64,000 bases of DNA from Apostichopus japonicus (taxonomy: Eukaryota; Echinodermata; Holothuroidea; Aspidochirotida; Stichopodidae): contig NC_092581.1 of the NCBI RefSeq assembly GCF_037975245.1, forward strand, positions 12,925,303 to 12,989,302, read 5' to 3'. The position numbers and the translations under genes are program-made. This document shows positions 51,801 through 61,190 of this stretch, piece after piece (within the stretch, counting starts at the first letter, position 1; each line of letters opens with the position of its first letter). Under the pieces are notes generated by a model. That model worked only from the letters and a program-made list of their open reading frames with translations, ran no database searches and was not told where the DNA came from.

Positions 51801-54800
51801 ATTTTGGGGGTTTCTCACTGGTAAGGGGTCTCTCATATTTCTTAGAGTCATCAAAATATGATTAAGGAGGAGTGGCATCATGAATTCAGTGTTGCGTAGG
51901 TACAAACCAGCCTTCAATCCGTATAAATCCAGTGAACAGTTTGAAACGGTTGTAGCTATCGGATTCATAGTTATTCCAAGAAGTAATGCTTAGTTAATGA
52001 ATGTAATACTTGTTTCAGTAGATCTCGCATTGTGTTAAGATACAAGAAAACCTTGTTGTTTTGGTGAAGGCCAAGGGTCACCACAAATCAACATACATTA
52101 AAAAGATTATGTTAACTCCCGTAGTACCACCGGGTTTGTTCAAACTATTACAGCCTATGTGCGATATCAGACAGTTTGCCTAGATCCCTAGTGAACAGGG
52201 TAGCCGCTCCCTCCTAGTTAAAATGGAGGTCAAAATGTCACATGAGGTCAACACTTTTCAAAACGATTGAACAATATTTATAATACATCGAAAAATTTGC
52301 TTCATACCAATTTTTTTTCCTATTTTACTACTATTACAGTTTGGACAGGAATCTGTTTCTTGGTTCATGTTTTTTGCTTTTTCTCTCTCTCTCTTTCACA
52401 TCTCTTTTACCTATTTCGTTGTTTTGTTTTTCTCATCACAGGGGCATCCCTTGAGTTAGACAAGGAATTTGAGTTGGTGGGGACTCTCCTCGGCCTGGCC
52501 ATCTACAACGGAGTCATCCTGGACGTCCAGTTTCCCAGGGTCCTCTACAAGAACTTACACAACGAAACAGTCAGCTGTCAAGACCTCGCTGAAATTGAGC
52601 CTGCTTTGGCCAAGAGTCTGCAGGTAAGCCCGTTTTTTTTTTTCTTCGATAAAAAAAAATAAATACAGCTTACTGCTACCGTTGGACACCTAGGTGTTTT
52701 AGACAGGTTGTTTTGTTAATATTGTAAGGGGGGTGAAGGGGAGGATGATACTCAATACCAAATGCAGTTATTTGTAATGCAAACATATTATACCAATTAA
52801 ATGTATTCATGGTATTGCGCCACACTACTTGGGTGAACTTGATCAAAGTTATACCCCAACTCGCCGTCTGCGCTCTAGCACCCAATCATAGCTCTCTATG
52901 CACCCCCTGTGTCCACTAAATCTTATGGCGAGCGATCTTTCCAGTATACCTCAACCCTCCTTTGGAATAAACTCCCACTCAACATAAAGAATGTCGTTTC
53001 TGATGTTCCAAACTGTTTTGAAGACACACCTGTTTTCATTGTTATAATTGTTATGTTTACTCTTATTGTATATTGTGTACATATCTTTCACTTTCTTTTG
53101 TACAGCGCGGCGAGACTTTATTGTAAGTTGCGCTTTATAAGAACGGTTTATTATGGATGTCATGGTTCTTTGGTTTTGTTATTTGTAAAAAAAATTCCAA
53201 TTGAAGTGACCCCAAATTCAGTAATATGTAGATATTTGCCATCATTTGAGTATCAGTAAACGATTCAAGTAGCTTACAGTTGTTTTGTTTCTTGTATGAA
53301 AACATCCATCTTAACTATTTGTCTACTTCTAAAACAAGATATTATTTTATGTTGTGTTGGTGTGTGTGTGTGCATATTGTATCTAATTGCTTTGAAATTT
53401 ATTGACTAATTAAGAACTTCATAATTTGTTTTTGTTTTGGAAGAGAAGAGATATATGTAATTTACAGGGGTTTAAGACTCTGTGCACTATAACTTTGATA
53501 CACTTTGGAGCTCGTGTAGGAATTGTATAAAGCAACCTCCTAGCTATGTGATACCCTGAGGTGTAAAATAATTTCCATGATATATATTGAATAAGAACAA
53601 CCCTTGCAAGAGAGCAGAAGAATAGTTTAGAAATACAGAGCAACTTTTATCGGGTTTCACATAGCAAAATTGGCCAAACCTGCCACACAAATGTGATACT
53701 TTAGTGCATAAATCCTGCTAAGTGTTCACAGGATTCATGTACCATATTCTGTTGGTGTAGGTCAAGGGACATGTGAAGTCAAAAAGAGGTTAAACCTTAC
53801 AAAACTTCAAAGATGTATATAGTAGTTTTTGGAATTGTAGTATTTTAGGAGTGAACAAACAGTTAAAACCTGCTACGGGGGGGGGGTTACTGACCGCTAA
53901 TAATAATTCCCCCAAAAATTCCTGGCTATTTCCAATAGGCTGCTTAAAGACAAACATTTCCCAAATTTTGATCAGATGTTTATATGAGAACAGTGCATTT
54001 TAAGGTTATTGCCCCACAGCAAACAAAACTGCCTTTATACATACACATGTGATAGTAATGAATTGACTCAATTTGTGTGAATGGAGGGAAAAAATTGTCT
54101 GAAAAAAAAAGAAAAAAAAACGGGTGCAAGAGAAGTCAAACAATTATCACCGACTTCTTTTGTCTCGGACAAGTTCACCTTGATCTCACAGAAAAGAAGT
54201 CCCAGTTTGTTTGTGTTCAAAGCACTGGCAATTGAGGTGTAGTGTACTTTAGCAGTCAGTGGCCTTTCATGTGAACTTGGGTGCTATTTCTAGGCTTTGT
54301 TGCCCCTATGGAGGGGGGGTAGGGGACAAGAGGCAGGGGAAGGAGGGGGCATGTAGGGGAGAAGAGCAAGGGGGAGGAGAGGAAGGGGAGGAGAGGAAGT
54401 GGGAGGAGGGGGCAGGTAGGGGAGAAGAGGAAGAGGAAGGGGGAGGAGGGGGCAGGTAGGGGAGAAGAGGAAGAGGAAGGGGGAGGAGGGGGCAGGTAGG
54501 GGAAAAGAGGAAGGGACAGGCAGGAGTGGTAGGGACAGGAGGAGAAGAGTGGGAGGGGGAGGTTGAGGAGAGGAAGGGATAGGAAGGGCAAAGAGTGAGG
54601 AACAGGAAGATGAGGAGGAAGGGCAGGAGTAGTGGGGAGGGTAGGGGCAGGAGATGGGAGGGTAGAGGGGCAGGGATTGCAGGAAGGAAATTTATTTTTA
54701 TTTTTTTTGCTTTTGAGGTTTTTTTTCTTTTTCTTTTTCAAACAATTGGTGTAAAATATAATAATGCAGTAACAATAAGAAACTGTGAAAGGAATAGATT

Positions 54801-57800
54801 TATAGGTTTAAATGCATGTTATGTTTTTTTTTTAATTGGGTAAAGGAAGCTAAAACAGATGTGAACATAGTTTTGTCTTGTATTGTAACTTTGTGAGGTT
54901 AAAGGGTTGTATGTGTTCAGGTGGCAAGCTTTGATTGCTCTGAGGGACACCAATGGGTAATTTCAAAGCATATGCGTTCCCTAGATCTTAAACCGATCGA
55001 AACAGGGCAGATACAAGTCACTCCCCTTTCCTTATGAGGTTGCTTCCAATAACCGTGTGAATATGATACGATGTACTGTTCGAGGATGTGGTTTGTTTGA
55101 TATGCTCTTTCATATGCCTTTTGTGAACTGTATTTTGCAAAAAATATCTCACCAAATTCACTTCAAAGTTTCTTTTGGAGCAATTTATCCTCCACAAATT
55201 CTCTGAAGATTTTTAACCTTTAGCCCAAAGTTAAAACTGTCGCAACTAGCAGACTCACATGTAAGTGTCAACAATATTAATTGATATTAACTTTTTATTC
55301 TCAAAGAAGCGGTCGGCTCCTCGGCTACCAATTTGGTGGTCAGTCTAGGTTAAGAGTTGGCAGCAAATTACGTTAAGGAAAGATAACATTCTGGAAGCAT
55401 AGATCTCTTAGTTTGAGGGGCGGGGGGGGGGGTGGGTAAGAGGGGTAAAAATGGTATTAATGGCTTGGCCAAGATGTCACTTTGTTACAATTCAATGTAA
55501 AATGAAGCATTAAGTTAGATAAGAAATTACGTTTTTAAAGGAGACACAACAGTGGACATCATTTTGTATTGAAGAAATCATATGTGCATGAGACAGGTGG
55601 CAAAGCCAAGGGACACAAGATCCCCCTACCCTCCCCTCCCTAGTTTTGTCATACAAATTAAAAGTTCCCCATTTCATTAATAAGAAGCATTCCATTTTGT
55701 AAATGTAAAGCACCCTTCTGTTATTTGAAATGTACCCTCTTGTATAAAAATAAAAAATTTACTTCAAAGAGCCATTTTTGTTCAAAAAACATTTTGAAGC
55801 GATTCTCCCCCGTCACAAGTGACATTTCTCCCTGTCCTTTCAAAGTTTGCCCTTCTCCCTCCCCCCATGTCCCCCCCCCCACCCACTCACTGATTGAACT
55901 CTCTTGGTTGTGCGGTTTTCAAAGTACTGTCAGGAAGACGAAAAATCAGCAAAAGAATCGCGCTGGTTGGACAGTCGTGATCTAATGAATATGCATACAT
56001 ATTACACGTTGTTCATAAGGCCTATAACAATATTTACTGTACATACCTGCTGTTGTTACGTGACTGTTGGTACAGACTGTTTGGTTTCAGAAGTCGTTGA
56101 CACTGATTAAGAAATGGAACACAATTTTTCTCAGATTAGCTGTCACCTGTAATTAATAACACACGGATGACTGCATCTAACTGGTGCAAGATATTTTTTC
56201 CATACCGGGGAATAATCGTGACAATAGAATGGGACCATTGTCCTCAAAAAGCCACAGCATTTGTGACTTCTTTCAATCTCTCCGGCTTTGTTTCGGATGA
56301 TCAAAGGGACTCGGGGAATTTATCAGCGATTGATAGGTTAAAGCAAGCAAGCAACAACCTGTTGAATTGTTCCGCCGCCGTGTCAATGACATATTCTGTG
56401 CTTCCAAAAGGTTTACGAAAGGTTACAAAAATTGCCAAATCATGGCTTTTGTGAAGTTTACTTTAGGACAACTTTTTTTTGTACGGGTGGTCTACATTGG
56501 TCAACAATTGTGTATGATTTCACACCAAAGAGAGATGAGCAAAGGGTGTTTTCAAAATATTTGTTAAAAGGATGAATTTTTAAATAGTTTATATTGATCT
56601 TCGGATAAAAAGCTTGCTTTGCACAAGAAAATATGTTTTCTCGTTACAGAAAGTGACTCTATGCTAAAGAAGCAGATCTAGACTGTTTTACTAGGATCAC
56701 AGTTTGATTCAACGATCCTTAAAAATCATATTTCGGTGATTGATGTTGATTCAAGGTTGACAAATTTCTACACATTCTTCCATGTTTGATGTCAAAACTT
56801 TCATCCTACTCTTGCGTTTATGTTATAGATTTGATATGTTTTTTTGTTTTTTTTAAAAAGCTGCTATGGACCATACCGAATAATGTCGTGGTGGTGATTG
56901 AGCCAAGAATCATATTTTTTTGTACATAAAATTTTCAGTCACATCACATCACAATATCCACAGAAGTAGAATAATGTGAAATTTTGGTGAAATTTTATTA
57001 AAGAGAACCTTGAAGCACAATGAAGCAAACATTCCAAGTGTTTCACAAAATTTCAATGATAAAATCCATAGAAAGATTCGTAAAAGGAATGAGGAAAATA
57101 AAGGTTTTTTTTTATTCTTTTTTGAGGAAATGACTAACCATGGGAGCATCACAGACCAGACATGGGATTACACTTCCTAGAGTAAGGAAGCACTGAGACA
57201 GTCATTGAAATCAGTTACATTCGATCAAACATATTTCAAAGTTACAAATTGGGGATATTGAGATGGGGGCTTATCAACTCATAGTGTGGAATTGTATATG
57301 TATCAGTTTCTAACACGAAATACTTGATTTTCGGTGCCGTTTGTCCAAAATTGTTGATACTGCTCAGATTAAAAGCATCTGGGCAGTGTTGCTTCTTTAG
57401 ACTGGTCAGTGACTTGATTTAGCAGCCCTGCTTAGAAGGTCAAGCTTCACAAATAATCCAGCACATGTGTAAACAGGTTGTTACACTATACATTTAGCTA
57501 GCCTAGTACATGTAAACATATATTACACGTCATGAGACATATCGAAAATCGTGAACTGCCGTATATTCCGTTGAGACATTAAGACTTAAATGAGGTAGGA
57601 GATTGGTGTCTGCTAAGTAGACACCGATAAACACATCAGGAATTATGGGTGTTTCAAAAAAAAATATGAAAACAGACAAAAACAATATTTTTCATGAAAT
57701 GTACAAAAAAAAAAAAAAATTATCGATTTTTGCTCAATGCCCCCTTTTGACTCATAACAATATGAACAGGAATGTGTCCAGGATGGTGGGTAAACTGGGT

Positions 57801-60043
57801 AACCGTTTTAGTTCACAGAGTGGATGGTTCTTTCGCAGTACTCTGTTCTGGGTTTTTTTTTTTCATGAAACTTACATAAACAACAGCGTTGTTTTATGAT
57901 GGTTAAGAAGTATCGTTCGGTGTATGCAAACAATGTAGCCAAGGAATTTGACAAAGTCATTGGGATATTTTGGTCTTTGTGAAGTCTTTATCAGGATGGT
58001 TCATTCACAGCTTGCATTGTCAAGCGGCAAAATATCTCACTTTTTATTGCCTTTTTTCTTTGTTCTTTCATTCTTTCATTTGTGTTGTTGTGATCAGTGC
58101 TTTTGTGCAAAAAGCACTAAAAAGTTAACAATTCAAGAAGTTCATTGAAAACAACTCACCTGTAGATTGATTTCATCTTGGGGTCTCACATTAACATACT
58201 TTCTTTGGTTAATAAGCAACGTAAAGATGTACAATAATCTTAATGGGATACTAGGTTCTGAACTGAGGTTTTCATTGCCTAACAAAAATCTCCAGGATAT
58301 TATATTTTTCTGTTATCTTTAGATCAACACCATATCCATCATGTGAAGCATTTTTGTGAGGCAAAAACATATATTTATATATACAGTTTATTAAATTAAG
58401 TGATTTTAGTTTGTTAATGCATCTGGCAACAGTAGAGGTTAAGGAGGTTGTCATGGGACAAGAATGTTTTACACTCGTTTTCTCAATATAATGTTTGATT
58501 CAAGTAATCAAAGCTTGTTCGTATGTGGTAGATGGATAGATGGATATATGGATATATGGATGGATGGATGGATGGATGGATGGATGGATGGATGGATGGA
58601 TGGATGGATGGATGGATGGATGGATGGATGGATGGATGGATGGATGGATGGATGGATGGATGGATGGATGGATGGATGGATGGATGGATGGATGGATGGA
58701 TGGATGGATGGATGGATGGATGGATGGATGGATGGATGGATGGATGGATGGATGGATGGATGGATGGATGGATGGATGGATGGATGGATGGATGGATGGA
58801 TGGATGGATGGATGGATGGATGGATGGATGGATGGATGGATGGATGGATGGATGGATGGATGGATGGATGGATGGATGGATGGATGGATGGATGGATGGA
58901 TGGATGGATGGATGGATGGATGGATGGATGGATGGATGGATGGATGGATGGATGGATGGATGGATGGATGGATGGATGGATGGATGGATGGATGGATGGA
59001 TGGATGGATGGATGGATGGATGGATGGATGGATGGATGGATGGATGGATGGATGGATGGATGGATGGATGGATGGATGGATGGATGGATGGATGGATGGA
59101 TGGATGGATGGATGGATGGATGGATGGATGGATGGATGGATGGATGGATGGATGGATGGATGGATGGATGGATGGATGGATGGATGGATGGATGGATGGA
59201 TGGATGGATGGATGGATGGATGGATGGATGGATGGATGGATGGATGGATGGATGGATGGATGGATGGATGGATGGATGGATGGATGGATGGATGGATGGA
59301 TGGATGGATGGATGGATGGATGGATGGATGGATGGATGGATGGATGGATGGATGGATGGATGGATGGATGGATGGATGGATGGATCGATAGAAGGTATGA
59401 TGTGCAACAAGGCCCATAAACAGTGTTTGATGGAGGTCATCTAAGGTCAAATTTAGATGCCAAAACCCGAAAATTGTTAAGTTGATATTTCAAATAAAAA
59501 GGGAACGTTGACAAAATGTCATACCTCGGGCATTCCACTGTCTCATAATGAAAAGAGGGTCTTGTTGCTTTATGCCCCCCCCTTCCCACCCTTTACCGCC
59601 CGGGAATTAGGTCGCAGATAAAAATTATTCCTCTGTAGCTAAATGATAATGCCAGATCTTCCAGTTATAGATTTTACAGTACTTACCTAATTATGCATAA
59701 TAAATGTCAATATTCATATATGTAGATGAGAAAGACATGAGTGTATAGATCTCTGGGTGATTTTTCATTTGTCCAGAATTGAAAAATTCCCCCAAGCAGA
59801 GTTGCTTGATTTATCAAAGGAAAATATTTTTACTTAATGCAGGAACTTTTAAATTGTGAGGACGACGTCGAAGATGTCTTCTGCCAGACTTTCCAGATCT
59901 CTCACACGTCGATGGGAGAGACGGTTACGATCGACCTGAAACCGATGGGATCTGAAATCCCCGTCACAAACAAGAACCGCGGAGAGTACGTGGACCTCTA
60001 CGTCAAGTTTCTGCTGGTCGATGCCATCCAAAGGCAGTTTCAG
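28444..60043 (+). CDS. HECTD2: HECT-type E3 ubiquitin ligase, HECTD2/UBE3A-like (3' end beyond window)
   Basis: Sixteen coding exons join in phase to 958 residues: 28444-28577, 30392-30514, 32089-32297, 32914-32977, 34647-35198, 36284-36572, 37307-37408, 41730-41903, 43003-43205, 44254-44385, 45188-45299, 48728-48805, 49475-49675, 50408-50525, 52442-52623, 59843-60043. The family transfers ubiquitin from an E2 to a catalytic Cys and then to a substrate. Domains are an AZUL zinc finger (about 124-181; Cys141, 146, 151, 181), a Ser/Arg/Pro-rich, probably disordered region (about 200-445), a helical middle region (458-700), a pre-HECT linker and the HECT N-lobe (about 775-958). The linker (DFYCNEL...HYKNWQS, then [12 protein letters not shown] and GLDMGG) resembles HECTD2. 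The AZUL and middle region ([24 protein letters not shown]) resemble UBE3A. The C-lobe with the catalytic Cys is not in the window. The symbol is the closest family, not a proven orthologue. Confidence 0.85.
28956..29033 (+). repeat. tRNA-derived SINE head or tRNA-Thr-like pseudogene
   Basis: Box A 'tagctcagttgg' and box B-like 'ggtttgaatc' are in tRNA order. The ends 'ggctgga' and 'tctagcc' pair as an acceptor stem with one G-T. The loop 'cttgtaa' would give anticodon TGT (Thr). The anticodon stem carries extra bases and the T stem has mismatches, so this is not a working tRNA but a tRNA-derived repeat in intron 1. Confidence 0.6.
29832..30308. mobile_element. hAT-like MITE with near-perfect 8-bp target duplication
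   Basis: The element spans 29840-30300 (461 bp). The left end 'cagggtttccctaact' and the reverse complement of the right end 'cagaggttacctaact' agree at 13 of 16 positions. The flanks 'ctctatgc' and 'ctttatgc' match at 7 of 8. Subterminal regions carry 'caaacccc' and 'cgaacccc' blocks. No transposase frame; inserted in intron 1 of the ligase gene. Confidence 0.75.
30392..30514 (+). CDS. HECTD2: Ligase gene exon 2
   Basis: Basic, Ser-rich segment ([18 protein letters not shown], then [14 protein letters not shown]), residues 45-86. Enters and leaves in phase 2 (AG|G split Arg codons), so skipping it would keep frame. Confidence 0.75.
31451..31682 (-). mobile_element. tRNA-derived SINE, minus strand
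   Basis: Read on the minus strand from 31682, 'tgttagctcagtggttaa' is box A and 'ggttcgagtc' is box B. 'ggagtg' can pair with 'cactcc', as in a tRNA acceptor stem. A body of about 150 bp follows, ending in a (TACA)n-like tail at 31451-31466. This is a full-length-looking SINE in intron 2 of the ligase gene. Confidence 0.75.
32089..32297 (+). CDS. HECTD2: Ligase gene exon 3 (AZUL zinc finger, first three Cys)
   Basis: Residues 86-156. [20 protein letters not shown] matches the UBE3A AZUL block (RYyhQLTeGCGN..C.N.FC), giving Cys141, Cys146 and Cys151. Donor CCTA|GTAAGT, phase 1. Confidence 0.9.
32914..32977 (+). CDS. HECTD2: Ligase gene exon 4 (AZUL helix)
   Basis: A 64-nt exon, residues 156-177. 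[20 protein letters not shown] aligns with the AZUL helix 'NNAAAIKALELYK' of UBE3A. Ends in phase 2 at CAAAA|GTAAGT. Confidence 0.8.
33012..33380. repeat. 36-bp minisatellite, about 10 copies
   Basis: Each unit contains 'ggtgatgaatatgcaagaag' followed by 'acagtcagtattgtta'. The period is exactly 12 codons and the unit lacks stops in several frames, so long frames appear on both strands (for example [12 protein letters not shown] repeats on plus). No splice or homology evidence supports coding. Confidence 0.93.
34166..34505. repeat. 170-bp tandem duplication
   Basis: Two highly similar copies, both starting 'cctggagaaagttgtagaaa' and containing 'tggccagaaagaag' and 'cttgtatgccgtcac', lie in the intron just before exon 5. 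Few differences suggest a recent event. Confidence 0.9.
34647..35198 (+). CDS. HECTD2: Ligase gene exon 5 (fourth zinc ligand, Ser-rich region)
   Basis: Opens with HYFC, supplying Cys181, 30 residues after Cys151 (29 in UBE3A as I recall it). [15 protein letters not shown] and [16 protein letters not shown] follow, then a Ser/Arg/Asp-rich stretch without domain signature. Donor AGAAG|GTAAGC, phase 2. Confidence 0.85.
35199..36283 (+). other. Ligase gene intron 5
   Basis: Poly-G tract near 35.27 kb; otherwise unremarkable sequence. No exon is required between the phase-2 donor and the matching acceptor. Confidence 0.5.
36284..36572 (+). CDS. HECTD2: Ligase gene exon 6 (Ser/Pro-rich linker)
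   Basis: Residues 361-457. [20 protein letters not shown] and [19 protein letters not shown] look disordered, with several S/T-P sites. [12 protein letters not shown] leads into the helical region. Phase 0 at the end (AAG|GTAAAC). Confidence 0.85.
36809..36838. repeat. (GA)n microsatellite
   Basis: About 30 bp of pure GA in the intron between exons 6 and 7. Confidence 0.95.
37307..37408 (+). CDS. HECTD2: Ligase gene exon 7
   Basis: Residues 458-491, [20 protein letters not shown] then [14 protein letters not shown]. Resembles the UBE3A helical segment around 'lIrVIGRVFSSAEALvqSF'. Phase 0 at both ends. Confidence 0.85.
37409..41729 (+). other. Ligase gene intron 7 (4.3 kb)
   Basis: Contains an A-rich 'aaaaatat' stretch near 38.33-38.41 kb, a poly-G tract near 39.3 kb and the 133-bp tandem array. 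The rest is AT-rich, without recognised coding sequence. Confidence 0.5.
39425..40080. repeat. 133-bp tandem repeat, five copies
   Basis: Units begin 'tgtgttttctctttgtggtt' at 39425, 39559, 39692, 39825 and 39959. Each contains 'aaaatacatgtatgga' and, in all but the last copy, 'agggagaccggctctgtcta'. Copies are nearly identical; the first and last are slightly diverged, as usual for array edges. Confidence 0.93.
41730..41903 (+). CDS. HECTD2: Ligase gene exon 8
   Basis: Residues 492-549, 58 codons, phase 0 at both ends. [17 protein letters not shown] and [17 protein letters not shown] correspond to UBE3A 'vDidAIRRVYtRLL...FLNALVYL'. Acceptor AATTACAG, donor ATG|GTAGGC. Confidence 0.85.
42466..42735. 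repeat. About 135-bp tandem duplication
   Basis: Two copies, each running from 'atcaatgatcaaagatattt' through 'aaaggccacact' to 'ggtaatagaagactagcaa', in the intron between exons 8 and 9. Confidence 0.88.
43003..43205 (+). CDS. HECTD2: Ligase gene exon 9
   Basis: Residues 550-617. [20 protein letters not shown] then [19 protein letters not shown] parallels UBE3A 'LFIIVMENRNL...W-SKYNADQIRRMMETFQ'. Ends phase 2 at CAAAG|GTAAAA. Confidence 0.88.
43309..43520 (+). pseudogene. 3' end of a non-LTR retrotransposon ORF2
   Basis: The frame [20 protein letters not shown] then FQNALDKHF ends at TGA 43416-43418. It matches the 'RVvneWN.LP..vV.a.svn.FK..LDk' terminus common to CR1/L2-like reverse transcriptase ORFs. 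A '(ctaaa)n'-type tail follows at about 43497-43520. A 5'-truncated insertion in intron 9. Confidence 0.65.
43887..44165. repeat. Possible hAT-like terminal sequence
   Basis: 'cagcagttctcgaacctt' resembles the CAGnGGTTCTCAAAC-type end of hAT elements, followed by 'cccaccacccagg' and 'gaccccccaccag'. No matching right end or target duplication was found, so this may be a truncated copy. Confidence 0.3.
44254..44385 (+). CDS. HECTD2: Ligase gene exon 10
   Basis: Residues 617-661. [20 protein letters not shown] then [16 protein letters not shown]. The second part matches HECTD2 'PLVPFTDFYNSTLDHIDL'. Donor TCTCT|GTAAGT, phase 2. Confidence 0.88.
44386..45187 (+). other. Ligase gene intron 10 with a direct repeat
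   Basis: 'actgagtgaaagataatgag' near 44551 recurs as 'actgagtgaaagatgatgag' near 44787, both followed by 'gttagtgaaatacct'. No coding sequence seen. Confidence 0.6.
45188..45299 (+). CDS. HECTD2: Ligase gene exon 11
   Basis: Residues 661-698. [17 protein letters not shown] then [11 protein letters not shown], matching HECTD2 'MEEYHTWQN...FCQYPFVI'. Phase 0 at the end. Confidence 0.88.
45300..48727 (+). other. Ligase gene intron 11 (3.4 kb)
   Basis: Includes two G-rich 'gggaaggaaggatgtg' blocks (about 45.81-45.83 and 45.97-46.0 kb), a 'ctaaa'-rich stretch near 47.26-47.33 kb and a duplicated segment at 47.3-47.6 kb. No conserved exon. Confidence 0.5.
47300..47600. repeat. Tandem duplication in intron 11
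   Basis: Two copies share 'taatcaataaacacctttt', 'ttttcacaaagat' and 'ggcactttaaacttgggtga', starting near 47320 and 47502, with different poly-G expansion after each. Confidence 0.8.
48728..48805 (+). CDS. HECTD2: Ligase gene exon 12
   Basis: A 26-codon exon, phase 0 at both ends. [20 protein letters not shown] corresponds to the 'K..iiqrDseqQM' helix of HECTD2. Confidence 0.85.
49475..49675 (+). CDS. HECTD2: Ligase gene exon 13 (start of HECT domain)
   Basis: Residues 725-791. [19 protein letters not shown] is the classic pre-HECT 'L.i.VrR..lv.Dal..l' motif. [16 protein letters not shown] opens the N-lobe. Phase 0 at both ends. Confidence 0.93.
50408..50525 (+). CDS. HECTD2: Ligase gene exon 14 (HECT N-lobe)
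   Basis: Residues 792-831. [20 protein letters not shown] and [15 protein letters not shown] are diagnostic HECT N-lobe blocks. Ends phase 1 at AATG|GTACGT. Confidence 0.95.
50526..52441 (+). other. Ligase gene intron 14
   Basis: A short array of about 24-bp units ('caggtttagcagaattgacg' and variants) lies at about 50912-51010. Otherwise no features recognised. Confidence 0.55.
52442..52623 (+). CDS. HECTD2: Ligase gene exon 15 (HECT N-lobe, E2-binding region)
   Basis: Residues 831-891. [20 protein letters not shown] and FPRVLYKNL are near-consensus HECT sequence. CAG|GTAAGC donor, phase 0. Confidence 0.95.
52815..53240 (+). pseudogene. CR1/L2-like retrotransposon ORF2 C-terminus
   Basis: The frame at 52915-53030 reads [20 protein letters not shown] then [19 protein letters not shown]. 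This is the widespread C-terminal block '.YG.RaFs..aP.LWN.LP..ir...s...Fk..LKT.LF' of CR1/L2-like elements. Upstream, in another frame, '[11 protein letters not shown]' fits the preceding block. 5'-truncated and frameshifted, in intron 15. Confidence 0.75.
54309..54690. repeat. Polypurine tract with 40-bp tandem units
   Basis: About 380 bp of almost only A and G on the plus strand. 'ggagaagaggaagaggaagg' begins at 54421 and 54461, with a variant at 54501. A Pro/Leu-rich minus-strand frame here is compositional. Confidence 0.9.
58556..59385. repeat. Perfect (GGAT)n array, about 207 units
   Basis: 830 bp of tetranucleotide with no interruption visible, bordered on the left by variant units ('gatagatggatatatggata'). 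Frames MDGW/WMDG and SIHP on the two strands are pure repeat artefacts. Lies in intron 15, about 460 bp before exon 16. Confidence 0.98.
59843..60043 (+). CDS. HECTD2: Ligase gene exon 16 (last HECT exon in window)
   Basis: Residues 892-958. [20 protein letters not shown] and [20 protein letters not shown] correspond to UBE3A '[20 protein letters not shown]' and 'kIPiTNeNRkEfVnLYsdyiL'. Ends QRQFQ at CAG|GTAAGT, phase 0, immediately before the hinge to the C-lobe. Confidence 0.95.
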
Positions 60044-60078
60044 GTAAGTGTCTGTACTTCTCCACGTCTGTTGTGGGT

Positions 60079-61190
60079 GTCTGCTAGCTTCAAACGAGTT
60101 ACTCAGGAAGATGACTAAAGACAGTGGCACTGATGCAAGTAAAAAATGTCTGCTAGCTTCAATCTAAGTACTAGGACAATGACTGAAGATGGTGGCACTC
60201 ATACACGTCGAAAATGTAAAACGTAATAAACGTCGAAAATGTCTGCTAGCTTCAAACTAGGTACTGGGATGATGACTAAAGACGTCGGCACTAATACATG
60301 TCAAAAATGTCTGCTCGCTTCAAAGGAGGTACTTAGGACAATGACTAAAGCCGGTGGCGCTAATACACATCGAAAATGTCTGCTAGCTTCAGACTAGGTA
60401 CTAGGACAATGACTTCAGATGGTGGCGCTAATACACGTCAAAATGTCTGCTAGCTTCAAACTAGGTACTAGGACGATGAATAAAGACGGTGGCACGGATA
60501 CACGTGAAAAATGTCTGCTAGCTTCAAACTAGGTACTAGGACGATGAATAAAGACGGTGGCACTGATACACGTGAAAAATGTCTGCTAGCTTCAAACTAA
60601 GTACTAGGACGATGACCAAAGACGTTGGCACTGATACACGTCGAAAATGTCTACTAGCTTCAAACTAGGTACTAGGACGATGATTAAAGACGGTGGCGCT
60701 GATACAAGTTGAAAATGTCTGCTAGCTTCAAACTAGGTACTAGGACGATGACTAAAGACGTTGGCACTGATACACGTGAAAAATGTCTGCTAGCTTCAAA
60801 CTAAGTACTAGGATGATGACTAAAGACGGTGGCACTGATACACGTCGAAAATGTCTGCTAGCTTCAAACTAGGTACTAGGACGATGACTAAAGACGGTGG
60901 CACTGATACACGTCGAAAATGTCTGCTAGCTTCAAACTAGGTACTAGGACGATGACTAAAGACGGTGGCACTGATACACGTCGAAAATGTCTGCTAGCTT
61001 CAAACTAGGTACTAGGACGATGACTAAAGACGGTGGCACTGATACACATGAAAAATGTCTGCTAGCTTCAAACTAAGTACTAGGACGATGATTAAAGACG
61101 GTGGCGCTGATACAAGTTGAAAATGTCTGCTAGCTTCAAACTAGGTACTTGGACGATGACTCAAGACAGTGGCACTAACACACATTGAAA
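60079..61190. repeat. 68-bp minisatellite, about 16 copies
   Basis: Units contain 'aaaatgtctgctagcttcaa', 'actaggtactaggacgatga' and 'ctaaagacggtggcactgat'. The middle copies are nearly identical and the outer ones diverged. The array starts only about 35 bp after the exon 16 donor. Confidence 0.93.

Larger units (their letters stand above)
52624..59842 (+). other. Ligase gene intron 15 (7.2 kb)
   Basis: Holds a retrotransposon tail, a polypurine tract and the GGAT array, listed separately. Between them (for example 54.9-58.4 kb) I see AT-rich sequence with poly-G/C patches and no coding exon; flanking exons join in phase without one. Confidence 0.55.

Noticed and set aside
54256-54741. Pro/Leu-rich 161-codon minus-strand ORF
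   Set aside because: Lies on a polypurine tract; composition alone explains it.
58464-59450. Frames of about 300 codons (MDGW repeats on plus, SIHP repeats on minus)
   Set aside because: They are translations of a perfect GGAT microsatellite; every frame is open because the unit has no stop.
60079-61190. CRISPR array (regular repeats)
   Set aside because: Units are direct 68-bp tandem copies without unique spacers, in an animal intron.
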